Assembly: GCA_021202305.1 (NCBI GenBank)
Contig: JAJQDG010000091.1
Coordinates: 1-5,627, forward strand
Length of the DNA: 5,627 bases
Reading direction: 5' to 3'
Source of the DNA: Candidatus Gastranaerophilales bacterium
GTDB lineage: Bacteria; Cyanobacteriota; Vampirovibrionia; Gastranaerophilales; Gastranaerophilaceae
The translations under genes and the position numbers were made by a program. The notes under the pieces are model-generated. The model was not told the origin of the DNA. It did no database searches and saw nothing but the letters and a program-made list of their open reading frames with translations. Positions 1 through 5,523 of the stretch are shown here, piece after piece (the stretch's first letter is position 1; every line of letters starts with the position of its first letter).

Positions 1-506
1 CTGTTATGGATATAAATAATAACGGCAGACCAAATACCCTTAATAAAGATGTTGTACTTTTCAATGCCAATAGACTTGGTAAATGCCCTATTGAGCTGCC
101 AAGCGGTGTATGTTTCGGCACAGCTTTTTCGCCCTCTTGTTTATCTGATACTTCTGCATCTTATAGTAATTCACTTGGCATAAAGTATAAATTTTATTAT
201 GCCAGCACCGTTTGTGATAGATGGGGGGGCGCTGTTGAAGCCGCTGGCGGTACATCAAATATGCCGACGCTCTCTCAGCTTCATGAATTGAATGAATTAT
301 TGTATTCGTCGGGTTCATTTGATAGCGAAAAAGCAGTTTCTATGGGGCTTCCGTCAAGCTATGATTTCCACATTTGGTCTAATAAAGAATACAATAAATA
401 CTCTTCATACGCTTTGCATTTCTCTCATCCAGGGGTTGAAAATTCACTTTACCGGGCTGATTTTGCTCGAGAAGCATACGCGCTTCCCCAGTGCGAGTGT
501 GATTGA
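1..506 (+). CDS. Type IV pilin-like (prepilin-type) surface protein, C-terminal part, 5' end outside window
   Basis: The reading frame is open from the left edge (first full codon at 3-5, GTT) to TGA at 504-506, so this is most likely the end of a longer gene. The first ATG (6-8) has no visible Shine-Dalgarno because the window starts there, and it lies in the middle of what looks like a domain. Visible sequence begins MDINNNGRPNTLNKD, matching the acidic 'D-x-N-G-x-x-x-P-N-x-x-G-x-D' stretch common in pseudopilins and pilin-like proteins. From about nt 261 it has an MPTLSQL segment, then FHIWSNKEY near nt 366-392 and a terminal QCECD. That layout recalls the DUF1566/Lcl C-terminal domain (LPT-x-x-EL, then WS, then a final aromatic/Cys strand). 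Six cysteines could form disulfides outside the cell. The N-terminal prepilin cleavage site and hydrophobic helix, which would settle the call, are not in the window. Family assignment is by recognition only. No terminator hairpin is visible after the stop. Confidence 0.6.
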   Translation, partial: VMDINNNGRPNTLNKDVVLFNANRLGKCPIELPSGVCFGTAFSPSCLSDTSASYSNSLGIKYKFYYASTVCDRWGGAVEAAGGTSNMPTLSQLHELNELLYSSGSFDSEKAVSMGLPSSYDFHIWSNKEYNKYSSYALHFSHPGVENSLYRADFAREAYALPQCECD

Positions 507-609
507 TTGCACCCTCCTATGCTGGAAATGAATACCTGATTCTTGCAAAATTTAAATAAAAATTATAAATAAAATTCTGCCCATGTACCCTGATATTTTC
601 TGTTTCAAT

Positions 610-640
610 TTGAAACCCCTGCCTTGCACTGCGTTATAAT
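610..640 (+). promoter_or_regulatory. Candidate sigma70-type promoter for rpsB-tsf
   Basis: TTGAAA (610-615, five of six to the -35 consensus) and a perfect TATAAT (635-640) are separated by 19 bp, which is longer than the ideal 17. The predicted start is near 647, giving a leader of about 149 nt before rpsB. A weaker pair, TTGTTA (698-703) with TATGGT (720-725) and a 16-bp spacer, is an alternative that would shorten the leader to roughly 60 nt. The call rests on motif matching in an AT-rich gap, where chance matches are common. Confidence 0.5.
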
Positions 641-646
641 TATTTT

Positions 647-795
647 TTAAGCCAAACAACCTGCTGCTTGATTTTCGCCATTGTTTGTAATAAATTTTTG
701 TTACGGGATGAATATTTCGTATGGTTTTTAACCAGCCTTTTACCATAGGGGCAGAAATTCATTTCGTTGAGTTAGAAAAATGAAAGGACAAAACT
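647..795 (+). promoter_or_regulatory. Putative structured 5' leader of rpsB
   Basis: If the TATAAT at 635-640 is used, rpsB carries a leader of about 149 nt. Inverted repeats visible in it are CAAACAA 653-659 with TTGTTTG 681-687; TGGTT 722-726 with AACCA 730-734; a GCCTTT 735-740 / ATAGGGGC-type stem closing at 747-752 (with G-U pairs); and TTCATTT 758-764 with AAATGAA 778-784. The last stem runs into the Shine-Dalgarno AAAGGA (783-788). In some bacteria, such as E. coli, rpsB is autoregulated by S2 through its leader, so a similar role is conceivable here. No known leader family was recognised. I see no convincing ORF in the 507-795 gap. Confidence 0.35.
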
Positions 796-1584
796 ATGGC
801 AATTGACTTAGTAGAATTATTGGATGCAGGCGTTCATTTCGGGCATCAAACACAAAAATGGAACCCCAAAATGAAACCCTATATTTTCGGGGCAAAAAAC
901 GGCATATATATTCTTGATTTAAGAAAAACCGCAGAAAGACTTGAAGATGCGTATAATATCGTTCGCGAGTATTCTGCAAAAGGTAAAAATGTACTTTTTA
1001 TCGGTACTAAAAAACAGGCAACCGATGTTGTTGCGCAAGAAGCAACAAGGGCAGGTGCATATTATGTAAATAGAAGGTGGCTTGGCGGCATGATGACTAA
1101 TTTTGAAACAATCCGCGCAAGAGTAAACAAATTAAGAGAATTAGAAAGCTTTATTGAATCGGGCCACACGGCAAAACTTCCTAAAAAAGAGGTAGCTCAA
1201 TTAAACAGGCAGCTTGCTAAATTGTCAAAAACGCTTGGCGGCATAAAAGAAATGAAGGGAATGCCTGATATTATTTTTGTTGTTGATCAAGGCAAAGAAC
1301 TTATAGCTATTAAAGAAGCAAACAAGTTAAATATCCCCGTTATTTGCCTTGCAGATACAAATGCTGACCCTGACGGGATAGATTATTTAATTCCGGGCAA
1401 TGATGATGCTATCAGAAGTATAAAATTGGTTGCGTCAAAAATTGCCGATGCAGTTTTAGAGGGCAAAGAACTCCGCCAGAATAAAGCAAATTCAGGCAAA
1501 ATAGAAAAAATCGACGCAAAAGATGCCGGTGTTTCAAGTGAAGTAACAGCACAGGAAGAAACCCCCGAAGAAGTTAATGTATAA
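796..1584 (+). CDS. rpsB: Small ribosomal subunit protein S2 (uS2)
   Basis: A 262-residue protein with unmistakable S2 hallmarks. The N-terminal signature [12 protein letters not shown] is at residues 8-19, followed by [16 protein letters not shown] is at 93-102, a charged helical hairpin (coiled-coil region) spans about 107-150, and the second signature [17 protein letters not shown] begins at residue 181 and runs to about 205. S2 binds late to the 30S subunit near the head-body junction and is needed for S1 association in bacteria that have S1. The start ATG is preceded by AAAGGA (783-788) with a 7-nt spacer and gives the canonical [12 protein letters not shown] opening. The tail after about residue 228 is a low-complexity, Glu-rich extension (ending EETPEEVNV), which is variable in the family; the length is within the usual range. 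The gene leads a two-gene unit with tsf, the widely conserved arrangement, and the gap between them is 10 nt. Confidence 0.98.
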   Translation: MAIDLVELLDAGVHFGHQTQKWNPKMKPYIFGAKNGIYILDLRKTAERLEDAYNIVREYSAKGKNVLFIGTKKQATDVVAQEATRAGAYYVNRRWLGGMMTNFETIRARVNKLRELESFIESGHTAKLPKKEVAQLNRQLAKLSKTLGGIKEMKGMPDIIFVVDQGKELIAIKEANKLNIPVICLADTNADPDGIDYLIPGNDDAIRSIKLVASKIADAVLEGKELRQNKANSGKIEKIDAKDAGVSSEVTAQEETPEEVNV

Positions 1585-1588
1585 GGAG
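1582..1588 (+). promoter_or_regulatory. Ribosome binding site of tsf, overlapping the rpsB stop codon
   Basis: TAAGGAG contains the rpsB TAA (1582-1584) and a strong Shine-Dalgarno core, with 6 nt to the ATG at 1595. This selects 1595 as the tsf start over the in-frame ATG at 1577, which lies upstream of this site and inside rpsB. The overlap suggests that ribosomes finishing rpsB can reinitiate on tsf (translational coupling, inferred). Confidence 0.85.
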
Positions 1589-1594
1589 AAAATT

Positions 1595-2494
1595 ATGGAA
1601 ATAAAAGCTTCAATGGTCAAAGACCTGAGAGATAAAACAGGCGCCGGAATGATGGATGCTAAAAAAGCACTGGTTGAAGCAAACGGCGACATGGATAAAG
1701 CAGCAGAAATTTTAAGACAAAAGGGTATAGCTTCGGCAGATAAAAAAATGGGCAGAATAGCGGCAGAAGGCGTTGTTTCAACCTTTATTTCAGATAAAAC
1801 AGGCGCTATGGTTGAAGTGAATTGCGAAACCGATTTTGTTGCAAAAAATGAAAGCTTTAAGGAAGCTGCAAATAATATTGCAAAAATTATAGTTGAAAAA
1901 AATCCCAAAAATGTGGAAGAATTAAACGGAACTGTTATGTCTGACGGGAACACGGTTGAAAATTATATCAAAGCTCAAATTGCAAAAATCGGCGAAAAAA
2001 TCACTATAAGAAGATTTGTCCGCTATGATAATGATTCCTGCGTTTCAACTTATGTTCATAACGGCAAAATAGGTGTTCTTCTGGAAGTAAAGGCTCCTTC
2101 TTGCGAAAATTGTCAATCTTGCGGCGATGATATAAGAACAATTGCAAAAGATATTTGCTTGCACATAGCATCTTCCGCACCTGAATTTGTTTCAAGAGAA
2201 CAAATCCCATCTGATGTAATAGCAGAAGAAAAAAGAATTGAAATGGGCAAAGAAGATTTAGCTAAAAAACCCGAAAACATTAGAGAAAAAATTGTTGAAG
2301 GACGTATAAATAAGCTTATGGCTTCAAGATGTCTTATTGAACAGCCCTTTGTTAAAAACCCTGATATCACCGTAGGGCAATTAATTGAAGGCAAAATGGA
2401 AATTGTTAAATTTGACAGATATACTTTAGGCGAAGGTCTTGAAAAAAGACAGGATAATTTTGCCGAAGAAGTTATGAGCCAGATTAAAGGATAA
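1595..2494 (+). CDS. tsf: Translation elongation factor Ts (EF-Ts)
   Basis: EF-Ts is the guanine nucleotide exchange factor that releases GDP from EF-Tu in the cytosol. The 299-residue protein starts MEIKASMVKDLRDKTGAGMM, the family's UBA-like N-terminal domain (about 1-50), with the diagnostic KTGAGMMDAKKAL. The EF-Tu-contacting motif ETDFVAKNE is present, with Asp80 and Phe81 in the positions known to disturb the Mg2+ site of EF-Tu. The core domain follows, including GKIGVLLEV (157-165), HIASSAPEFV (190-199) and a C-terminal LIEQPFVKNPDITVGQ. Length is close to that of E. coli EF-Ts and longer than the short forms of some bacteria. Unusual: residues 170-176 form a C-x2-C-x2-C cluster in the loop before the second core helix, where E. 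coli has no cysteines. Further cysteines are at 77, 149, 188 and 246. The start is set by the RBS at 1582-1588. The gene is cotranscribed with rpsB and followed 19 nt downstream by a strong terminator. Confidence 0.98.
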   Translation: MEIKASMVKDLRDKTGAGMMDAKKALVEANGDMDKAAEILRQKGIASADKKMGRIAAEGVVSTFISDKTGAMVEVNCETDFVAKNESFKEAANNIAKIIVEKNPKNVEELNGTVMSDGNTVENYIKAQIAKIGEKITIRRFVRYDNDSCVSTYVHNGKIGVLLEVKAPSCENCQSCGDDIRTIAKDICLHIASSAPEFVSREQIPSDVIAEEKRIEMGKEDLAKKPENIREKIVEGRINKLMASRCLIEQPFVKNPDITVGQLIEGKMEIVKFDRYTLGEGLEKRQDNFAEEVMSQIKG

Positions 2495-2513
2495 TTCAAA
2501 GCTAAAAAGCTTT

Positions 2514-2550
2514 AAAAGTGCCTCTAATGCAATTTAGAGGCACTTTTTTT
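2514..2550 (+). terminator. Intrinsic terminator of rpsB-tsf, possibly bidirectional
   Basis: A 14-bp perfect stem (2514-2527 with 2534-2547, core GTGCCTCTAA / TTAGAGGCAC) with a 6-nt loop (2528-2533) runs into seven Ts (2544-2550). It lies between tsf and the convergent small gene ending at 2586. Read on the - strand the same stem is followed by TTTT and then AAAGC, so it could weakly end that transcript too. A 6-bp inverted repeat just before it (AAAGCT 2498-2503 / AGCTTT 2508-2513) is too short to matter on its own. Confidence 0.92.
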
Positions 2551-2585
2551 GCGTATTTTGCCCCTTAACATTCCTTTTTTAAAGT

Positions 2586-3023
2586 TCAAGAATGCAATTG
2601 AAACGGGCATTTTGAACAGCGTGCCTTTGGGTGCAGAACAAGATTATCTTCAAGGTCATACAGTTTTGCAATTCTTGTAATTAATTTAGAACCGCAAATG
2701 GGGCAAAATGCTGTATAAGCTTTATTTTCTGAATTATACAAAATATCCAGGCGCAATTCTTCCAATATTTGAGGAGAAACAAAATTATAATCTTCGCCCT
2801 TTTCGTACATTTTTATTTCATTCAATGAAACCCTGAGCCCTTTTGCCAGCTTTTGCCTTATTGTGGAAGGCAAAAAAAGCTCTAAACCTGCTTCAATATT
2901 TGTAATTATTTCTTCATTAAGATTGCATTTTTTTGAAAGACCCGAAACGGAAAGCCCCAGTTTTTCTCTTGTATGAAAAACAAACTGCGCCAAATTATCG
3001 TATTTTTTTGTTATTTTTGTCAT
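2586..3023 (-). CDS. XRE-type helix-turn-helix protein with C-terminal zinc ribbon, function unknown
   Basis: A 145-residue protein. Residues about 11-72 resemble the HTH_3/Cro-CI fold: LAQFVFHTREKLGLSVSGLS, then NEEIITNIEAG (36-46), where 'I-x-x-I-E-x-G' is the family hallmark after the recognition helix, and LAKGLRVSLNEI (59-70). The C-terminal part (about 100-145) holds CPIC at 107-110 and CSKC at 136-139, spaced as a four-cysteine zinc ribbon. No membrane segment or signal peptide is visible, so it should be cytosolic. A DNA-binding regulator is the natural reading, but the target is unknown, and some XRE domains act in other roles. It lies 107 nt behind secF on the same strand. The Shine-Dalgarno is weak (GGA at 3032-3034, 8 nt from the ATG). 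It could be a read-through gene of secDF or have its own promoter. I do not recognise a named family. Confidence 0.75.
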   Translation of the reverse strand: MTKITKKYDNLAQFVFHTREKLGLSVSGLSKKCNLNEEIITNIEAGLELFLPSTIRQKLAKGLRVSLNEIKMYEKGEDYNFVSPQILEELRLDILYNSENKAYTAFCPICGSKLITRIAKLYDLEDNLVLHPKARCSKCPFQLHS

Positions 3024-3090
3024 TAATGATATCCGTTTTTAAATATTTTTATACAGAAATATTCCTGCCGATTATTTTTTTAAAACAAAA

Positions 3091-3099
3091 ATTTTATCA
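3091..3099 (-). promoter_or_regulatory. Weak candidate extended -10 promoter for the HTH/zinc-ribbon gene
   Basis: On the - strand the gap between secF and the small gene contains TGATAAAAT, an extended -10 with five of six -10 bases, and no recognisable -35 at the right distance. The inferred leader would be about 60 nt. The gap is very AT-rich, so this may be chance. No terminator hairpin is visible between secF and the small gene, so read-through from secDF is equally possible. Confidence 0.25.
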
Positions 3100-3130
3100 T
3101 GCACGCAAGATTTTTAGACAGATAATTTAT

Positions 3131-4111
3131 TTATGCTTTTGCATGTTCTTTATCCCATGCCAGAAGTACACTTGCAAAGAAAATGCTTGAATACGTACCG
3201 ACTGCAATACCCAAAATCATTGCAAGGACAAAATCTCTTGTCGTAGCGCCACCGAAGAAATAAAGCGCCAAAAGAGTTACAAGGGTTGTAACCGATGTAT
3301 TTAAGCTTCTTGCAAGAGTTTGATTAACCGAAGCATTAATAATTTCATTTGATGTATATTTTTTTGCAAGGAAACGATTGTTTTCTCTTACCCTGTCAAA
3401 AACAACAATAGTATCATGAACCGAAAAACCAATTACAGTTAAAACAGCAGTTATAAAAAGGCTGTCAACATGCCAATCGTAAAATATGCCCATTATTGCA
3501 AAAAACCCGATTACAAAAATTGAATCATGCAAAAGAGTTAAAAAGGCTATTATTGCATAATCTGATTGAAACCTGAAAGATATATAAATAACTATTCCCA
3601 AAAATGCTAAACAAAGAGCGACAAGAGAATTTTTTAAAAGTTCAACACCCAGAGAAGGCCCTATTGAATTTGTTTGAATAAGCGATGAATCAGAAAAAGT
3701 ATCATTTACAATAGTGCTTACTTTTTCAATATCGCCGCCTTTTGCGTCGCCCAAAAAATTTGTTTTAATGGAAACAATATTCTTCGGTGTATCTTTAGAG
3801 TTTTCCTGTAATGCGTTTTGATTATTTATAAGCTGCACGGAGGGGGTTAAAAAACCCTTATCGCTTAATTTTGTACGAATAGTTTCAATATCCGAAACGC
3901 TCACATCATTTGAAGTTGAATATTGAAGAATGGTGCCTCCCGTATAATCAATGCCCAATTTTACAGGCGCATGATTTGATTGAGTAAACATAAGATATCC
4001 TATGGCAAGAATGCAGGGTATAAGAATTATTGCACTTACTAAAAGCCACAGGGGTCTATACTTTACAACATCAATTATATTTTTATGTTTCATTAAATCG
4101 GGATTAGCCAT
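3131..4111 (-). CDS. secF: Protein translocase subunit SecF
   Basis: A 326-residue inner-membrane protein that with SecD uses the proton motive force to pull exported proteins through SecYEG and release them. The pattern of six membrane segments is clear: about 22-42, then a periplasmic domain (43-157), then about 158-179, 184-210, 216-237, 272-288 and 294-318. Family motifs seen are GIDYTGGT (53-60), SIGPSLG (149-155) and HDTIVVFDRVREN (232-244), the conserved segment usually written N-D-T-V-V-V-F-D-R. NQTLARSLNTSVTT (263-276) corresponds to the usual 'N-x-T-x-x-R-x-x-x-T-S' region. His232 replaces the more common Asn, a mild variation. The start MANPDL is supported by AGGAG (4119-4123), 7 nt upstream; Met7 is a possible but less supported alternative. 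Only 13 nt separate it from secD, so the two are cotranscribed and probably translationally coupled. Confidence 0.97.
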   Translation of the reverse strand: MANPDLMKHKNIIDVVKYRPLWLLVSAIILIPCILAIGYLMFTQSNHAPVKLGIDYTGGTILQYSTSNDVSVSDIETIRTKLSDKGFLTPSVQLINNQNALQENSKDTPKNIVSIKTNFLGDAKGGDIEKVSTIVNDTFSDSSLIQTNSIGPSLGVELLKNSLVALCLAFLGIVIYISFRFQSDYAIIAFLTLLHDSIFVIGFFAIMGIFYDWHVDSLFITAVLTVIGFSVHDTIVVFDRVRENNRFLAKKYTSNEIINASVNQTLARSLNTSVTTLVTLLALYFFGGATTRDFVLAMILGIAVGTYSSIFFASVLLAWDKEHAKA

Positions 4112-4117
4112 TTTATT

Positions 4118-4123
4118 ACTCCT
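4118..4123 (-). promoter_or_regulatory. Ribosome binding site of secF, directly after the secD stop
   Basis: AGGAGT on the - strand begins one base after the secD TAA (4125-4127) and ends 6 nt before the secF ATG (4109-4111). This fixes the secF start and implies that the SecD and SecF proteins, which form one complex, are made together. Confidence 0.8.
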
Positions 4124-4124
4124 A

Positions 4125-5438
4125 TTAGTTTAGAACTCCAAATTTCGCTTTTTCTTTTTTCGTTTCGACTGCCGTGTATGATTTATTTATGTCGGATTTT
4201 TTAAGCCCGAAAAGTGCGGGGTGCTTTAATTCTCCTGTGCCGAACACAAGGTGCATAAGATTTTTTGTAATTGTTATTGCCGAAAACATGCTTACTAAAA
4301 CACCAATTGCAAGTGTAAGCGCAAAACCTTTAACCGTGCCTGTTCCAAGAAGATATAAAATTAAACAGGTAATTATTGTAGACATGTTTGAATCAAAAAT
4401 ACTGGTAAATGCTCTGTCAAAACCTGAATTTATAGCGGTAAAAAGGCTTCTGCCGGTTTTAAGTTCTTCTTTTGTGCGTTCGAATATAAGTATATTCGCA
4501 TCAACCGCCATGCCGACACTGAGGATAAAACCTGCAATACCTGCAAGAGTGAGAGTTACAGGAATAAGCTTAAATATTGCAAATGTTATAATCGAATAGA
4601 TGCAAAGTGCAATACTTGCTATAACACCGGGAACTCTATAGTAACAAATCATAAAGAGCATGACGAGCGAAATGCCTATAATGCCCGCAAATTTGGATTT
4701 TTGGATACTGTCTGCGCCTAAAGAAGGCCCTACTGAATTTTCTTCAATGATTTTTGCCCCGACAGGAAGCGCGCCTGCATTTAACAGGTCAACCATATCT
4801 TTTACTTCCGTATATTCAAATCCGCCTTCGCCGCCGCCTGAAATTTGGGCATGACCGCCTATGATTTCTTCATTAATTCTGGGAGAGCTTGAAAGTTTTC
4901 CGTTAAAGAAAATGGCCATGGGTTTTCCTACAAGCCTTCTTGTTAAATCGGCAAACTTTTTTGCGCCTTCTGCATTAAATTCAAGAGAAACTATCCATTC
5001 TCCCGTTGAAGATGTTGAAACAGCAGCTTTTTTTAAATCTTTACCCGTTAAGCCGGTTGAAATCCATTCCTGCATGCCGTCAGATGTAATTGCCCCCGGT
5101 TCTTTAAATTCAAGCTGGGCGGTTTCACCCAGAAACTCTTTTGCTTTTTTAGTATCAGTAATATTTGGAATTTCAACCATTAAGCGTTTGTCGCCTACTT
5201 TTTGAACAATCGTTTCACCCACGCCGAGCGCGTTAACCCTGTTTTCTATTGCATATTGCAAACTATCCATGACATCGGGCGTGATTTTTGTAACATCCGA
5301 TGAGGGAACAGCTTCAAGCACAAGCCTTGAGCCGCCCACTAAATCAAGCCCGAGCGAGGTTGGTTTTTTGTAAATTACAAAAATTCCTGCAAGCGCAATT
5401 GCTACAATGACCCAAAATAATATAATTTTAGTTTTCAT
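4125..5438 (-). CDS. secD: Protein translocase subunit SecD
   Basis: A 437-residue inner-membrane component of the SecDF complex, which assists late translocation using the proton gradient. A first membrane segment (about 5-23) is followed by GLDLVGGSRLVLE (30-42), the D1 motif. The periplasmic P1 region (about 43-245) includes LNAGALPVGAKI (219-230) and SVGPSLG (235-241). Five more membrane segments follow (about 250-267, 271-290, 294-317, 346-365, 371-393). The proton-relay motif GMAVDANILIFERTKEEL (309-326) carries Asp313, equivalent to the essential Asp of SecD proteins, and FDRAFTSIFDSNMSTIIT (340-357) is the other conserved block. It is shorter than E. coli SecD, mainly in P1, as in many non-enterobacterial homologues. 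The tail is Lys-rich. I chose ATG 5438 because GGGGA (5445-5449) lies 6 nt upstream; the in-frame TTG at 5489 would start inside the predicted -35 box. Confidence 0.96.
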   Translation of the reverse strand: MKTKIILFWVIVAIALAGIFVIYKKPTSLGLDLVGGSRLVLEAVPSSDVTKITPDVMDSLQYAIENRVNALGVGETIVQKVGDKRLMVEIPNITDTKKAKEFLGETAQLEFKEPGAITSDGMQEWISTGLTGKDLKKAAVSTSSTGEWIVSLEFNAEGAKKFADLTRRLVGKPMAIFFNGKLSSSPRINEEIIGGHAQISGGGEGGFEYTEVKDMVDLLNAGALPVGAKIIEENSVGPSLGADSIQKSKFAGIIGISLVMLFMICYYRVPGVIASIALCIYSIITFAIFKLIPVTLTLAGIAGFILSVGMAVDANILIFERTKEELKTGRSLFTAINSGFDRAFTSIFDSNMSTIITCLILYLLGTGTVKGFALTLAIGVLVSMFSAITITKNLMHLVFGTGELKHPALFGLKKSDINKSYTAVETKKEKAKFGVLN

Positions 5439-5460
5439 CTTTTTTCCCCGTTTTTCTTTG

Positions 5461-5489
5461 ATTTTAACAAAAAAATAAAACAGGTACAA
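5461..5489 (-). promoter_or_regulatory. Promoter of secD-secF (extended -10)
   Basis: On the - strand TTGTAC (5489-5484) is followed after exactly 17 bp by TAAAAT (5466-5461), and a TGT triplet at 5469-5467 makes it an extended -10 element. The predicted start near 5454-5456 gives a short leader of roughly 16-18 nt containing the GGGGA Shine-Dalgarno. It sits directly downstream of the terminator at 5491-5523, as expected for a promoter restarting transcription after an upstream unit. The -35 matches consensus at only three of six positions. Confidence 0.6.
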
Positions 5490-5490
5490 T

Positions 5491-5523
5491 AAAAAAACAT
5501 CTGCCCTATGGAGCAGATGTTTT
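5491..5523 (-). terminator. Intrinsic terminator upstream of secD, - strand
   Basis: A perfect 11-bp inverted repeat (5494-5504 with 5513-5523, core ACATCTGC / GCAGATGT) with an 8-nt loop is followed on the - strand by a run of seven Ts (5497-5491). On the + strand only four Ts follow before CCTCC, so the orientation favours the - strand. It most likely ends the transcript of a - strand gene lying beyond the right edge. An attenuator role in secD expression is possible but less likely, given the promoter found just downstream. Confidence 0.85.

Noticed and set aside
543..569. Second promoter-like pair TTGCAA / TATAAA before rpsB
   Set aside because: The spacer is only 15 bp and the tract is simple A/T sequence; the TTGAAA-TATAAT pair at 610-640 is a better match.
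552..746. 64-codon frame on the - strand in the gap before rpsB
   Set aside because: Composition is low-complexity and basic, with no recognisable domain, and it overlaps the likely rpsB promoter and leader antisense; probably a chance frame.
1577..1594. Upstream tsf start at ATG 1577
   Set aside because: It lies inside the end of rpsB before the Shine-Dalgarno; ATG 1595 has the ideal spacing and gives the family's canonical N-terminus.
1534..2499. Long - strand frames opposite tsf (1534-1953 and 2113-2499)
   Set aside because: They lie opposite a fully recognised gene and have no domain features; open only because of its codon bias.
3042..3063. Inverted repeat AATATTT / AAATATT between secF and the HTH gene
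   Set aside because: Seven pairs of A-T only, without a T-run; expected by chance in this AT-rich gap, so not called as a terminator or operator.
4174..5205. Three + strand frames opposite secD (4174-4599, 4660-4854, 4861-5205)
   Set aside because: They are antisense shadows of secD, whose own frame has family motifs throughout.
5439..5489. An earlier in-frame secD start at TTG 5489, adding 17 residues (YLFYFFVKIKEKRGKK)
   Set aside because: No Shine-Dalgarno is suitably placed, the codon lies within the predicted -35 element and next to the terminator T-run, and ATG 5438 has GGGGA at 6 nt and gives the usual SecD opening.
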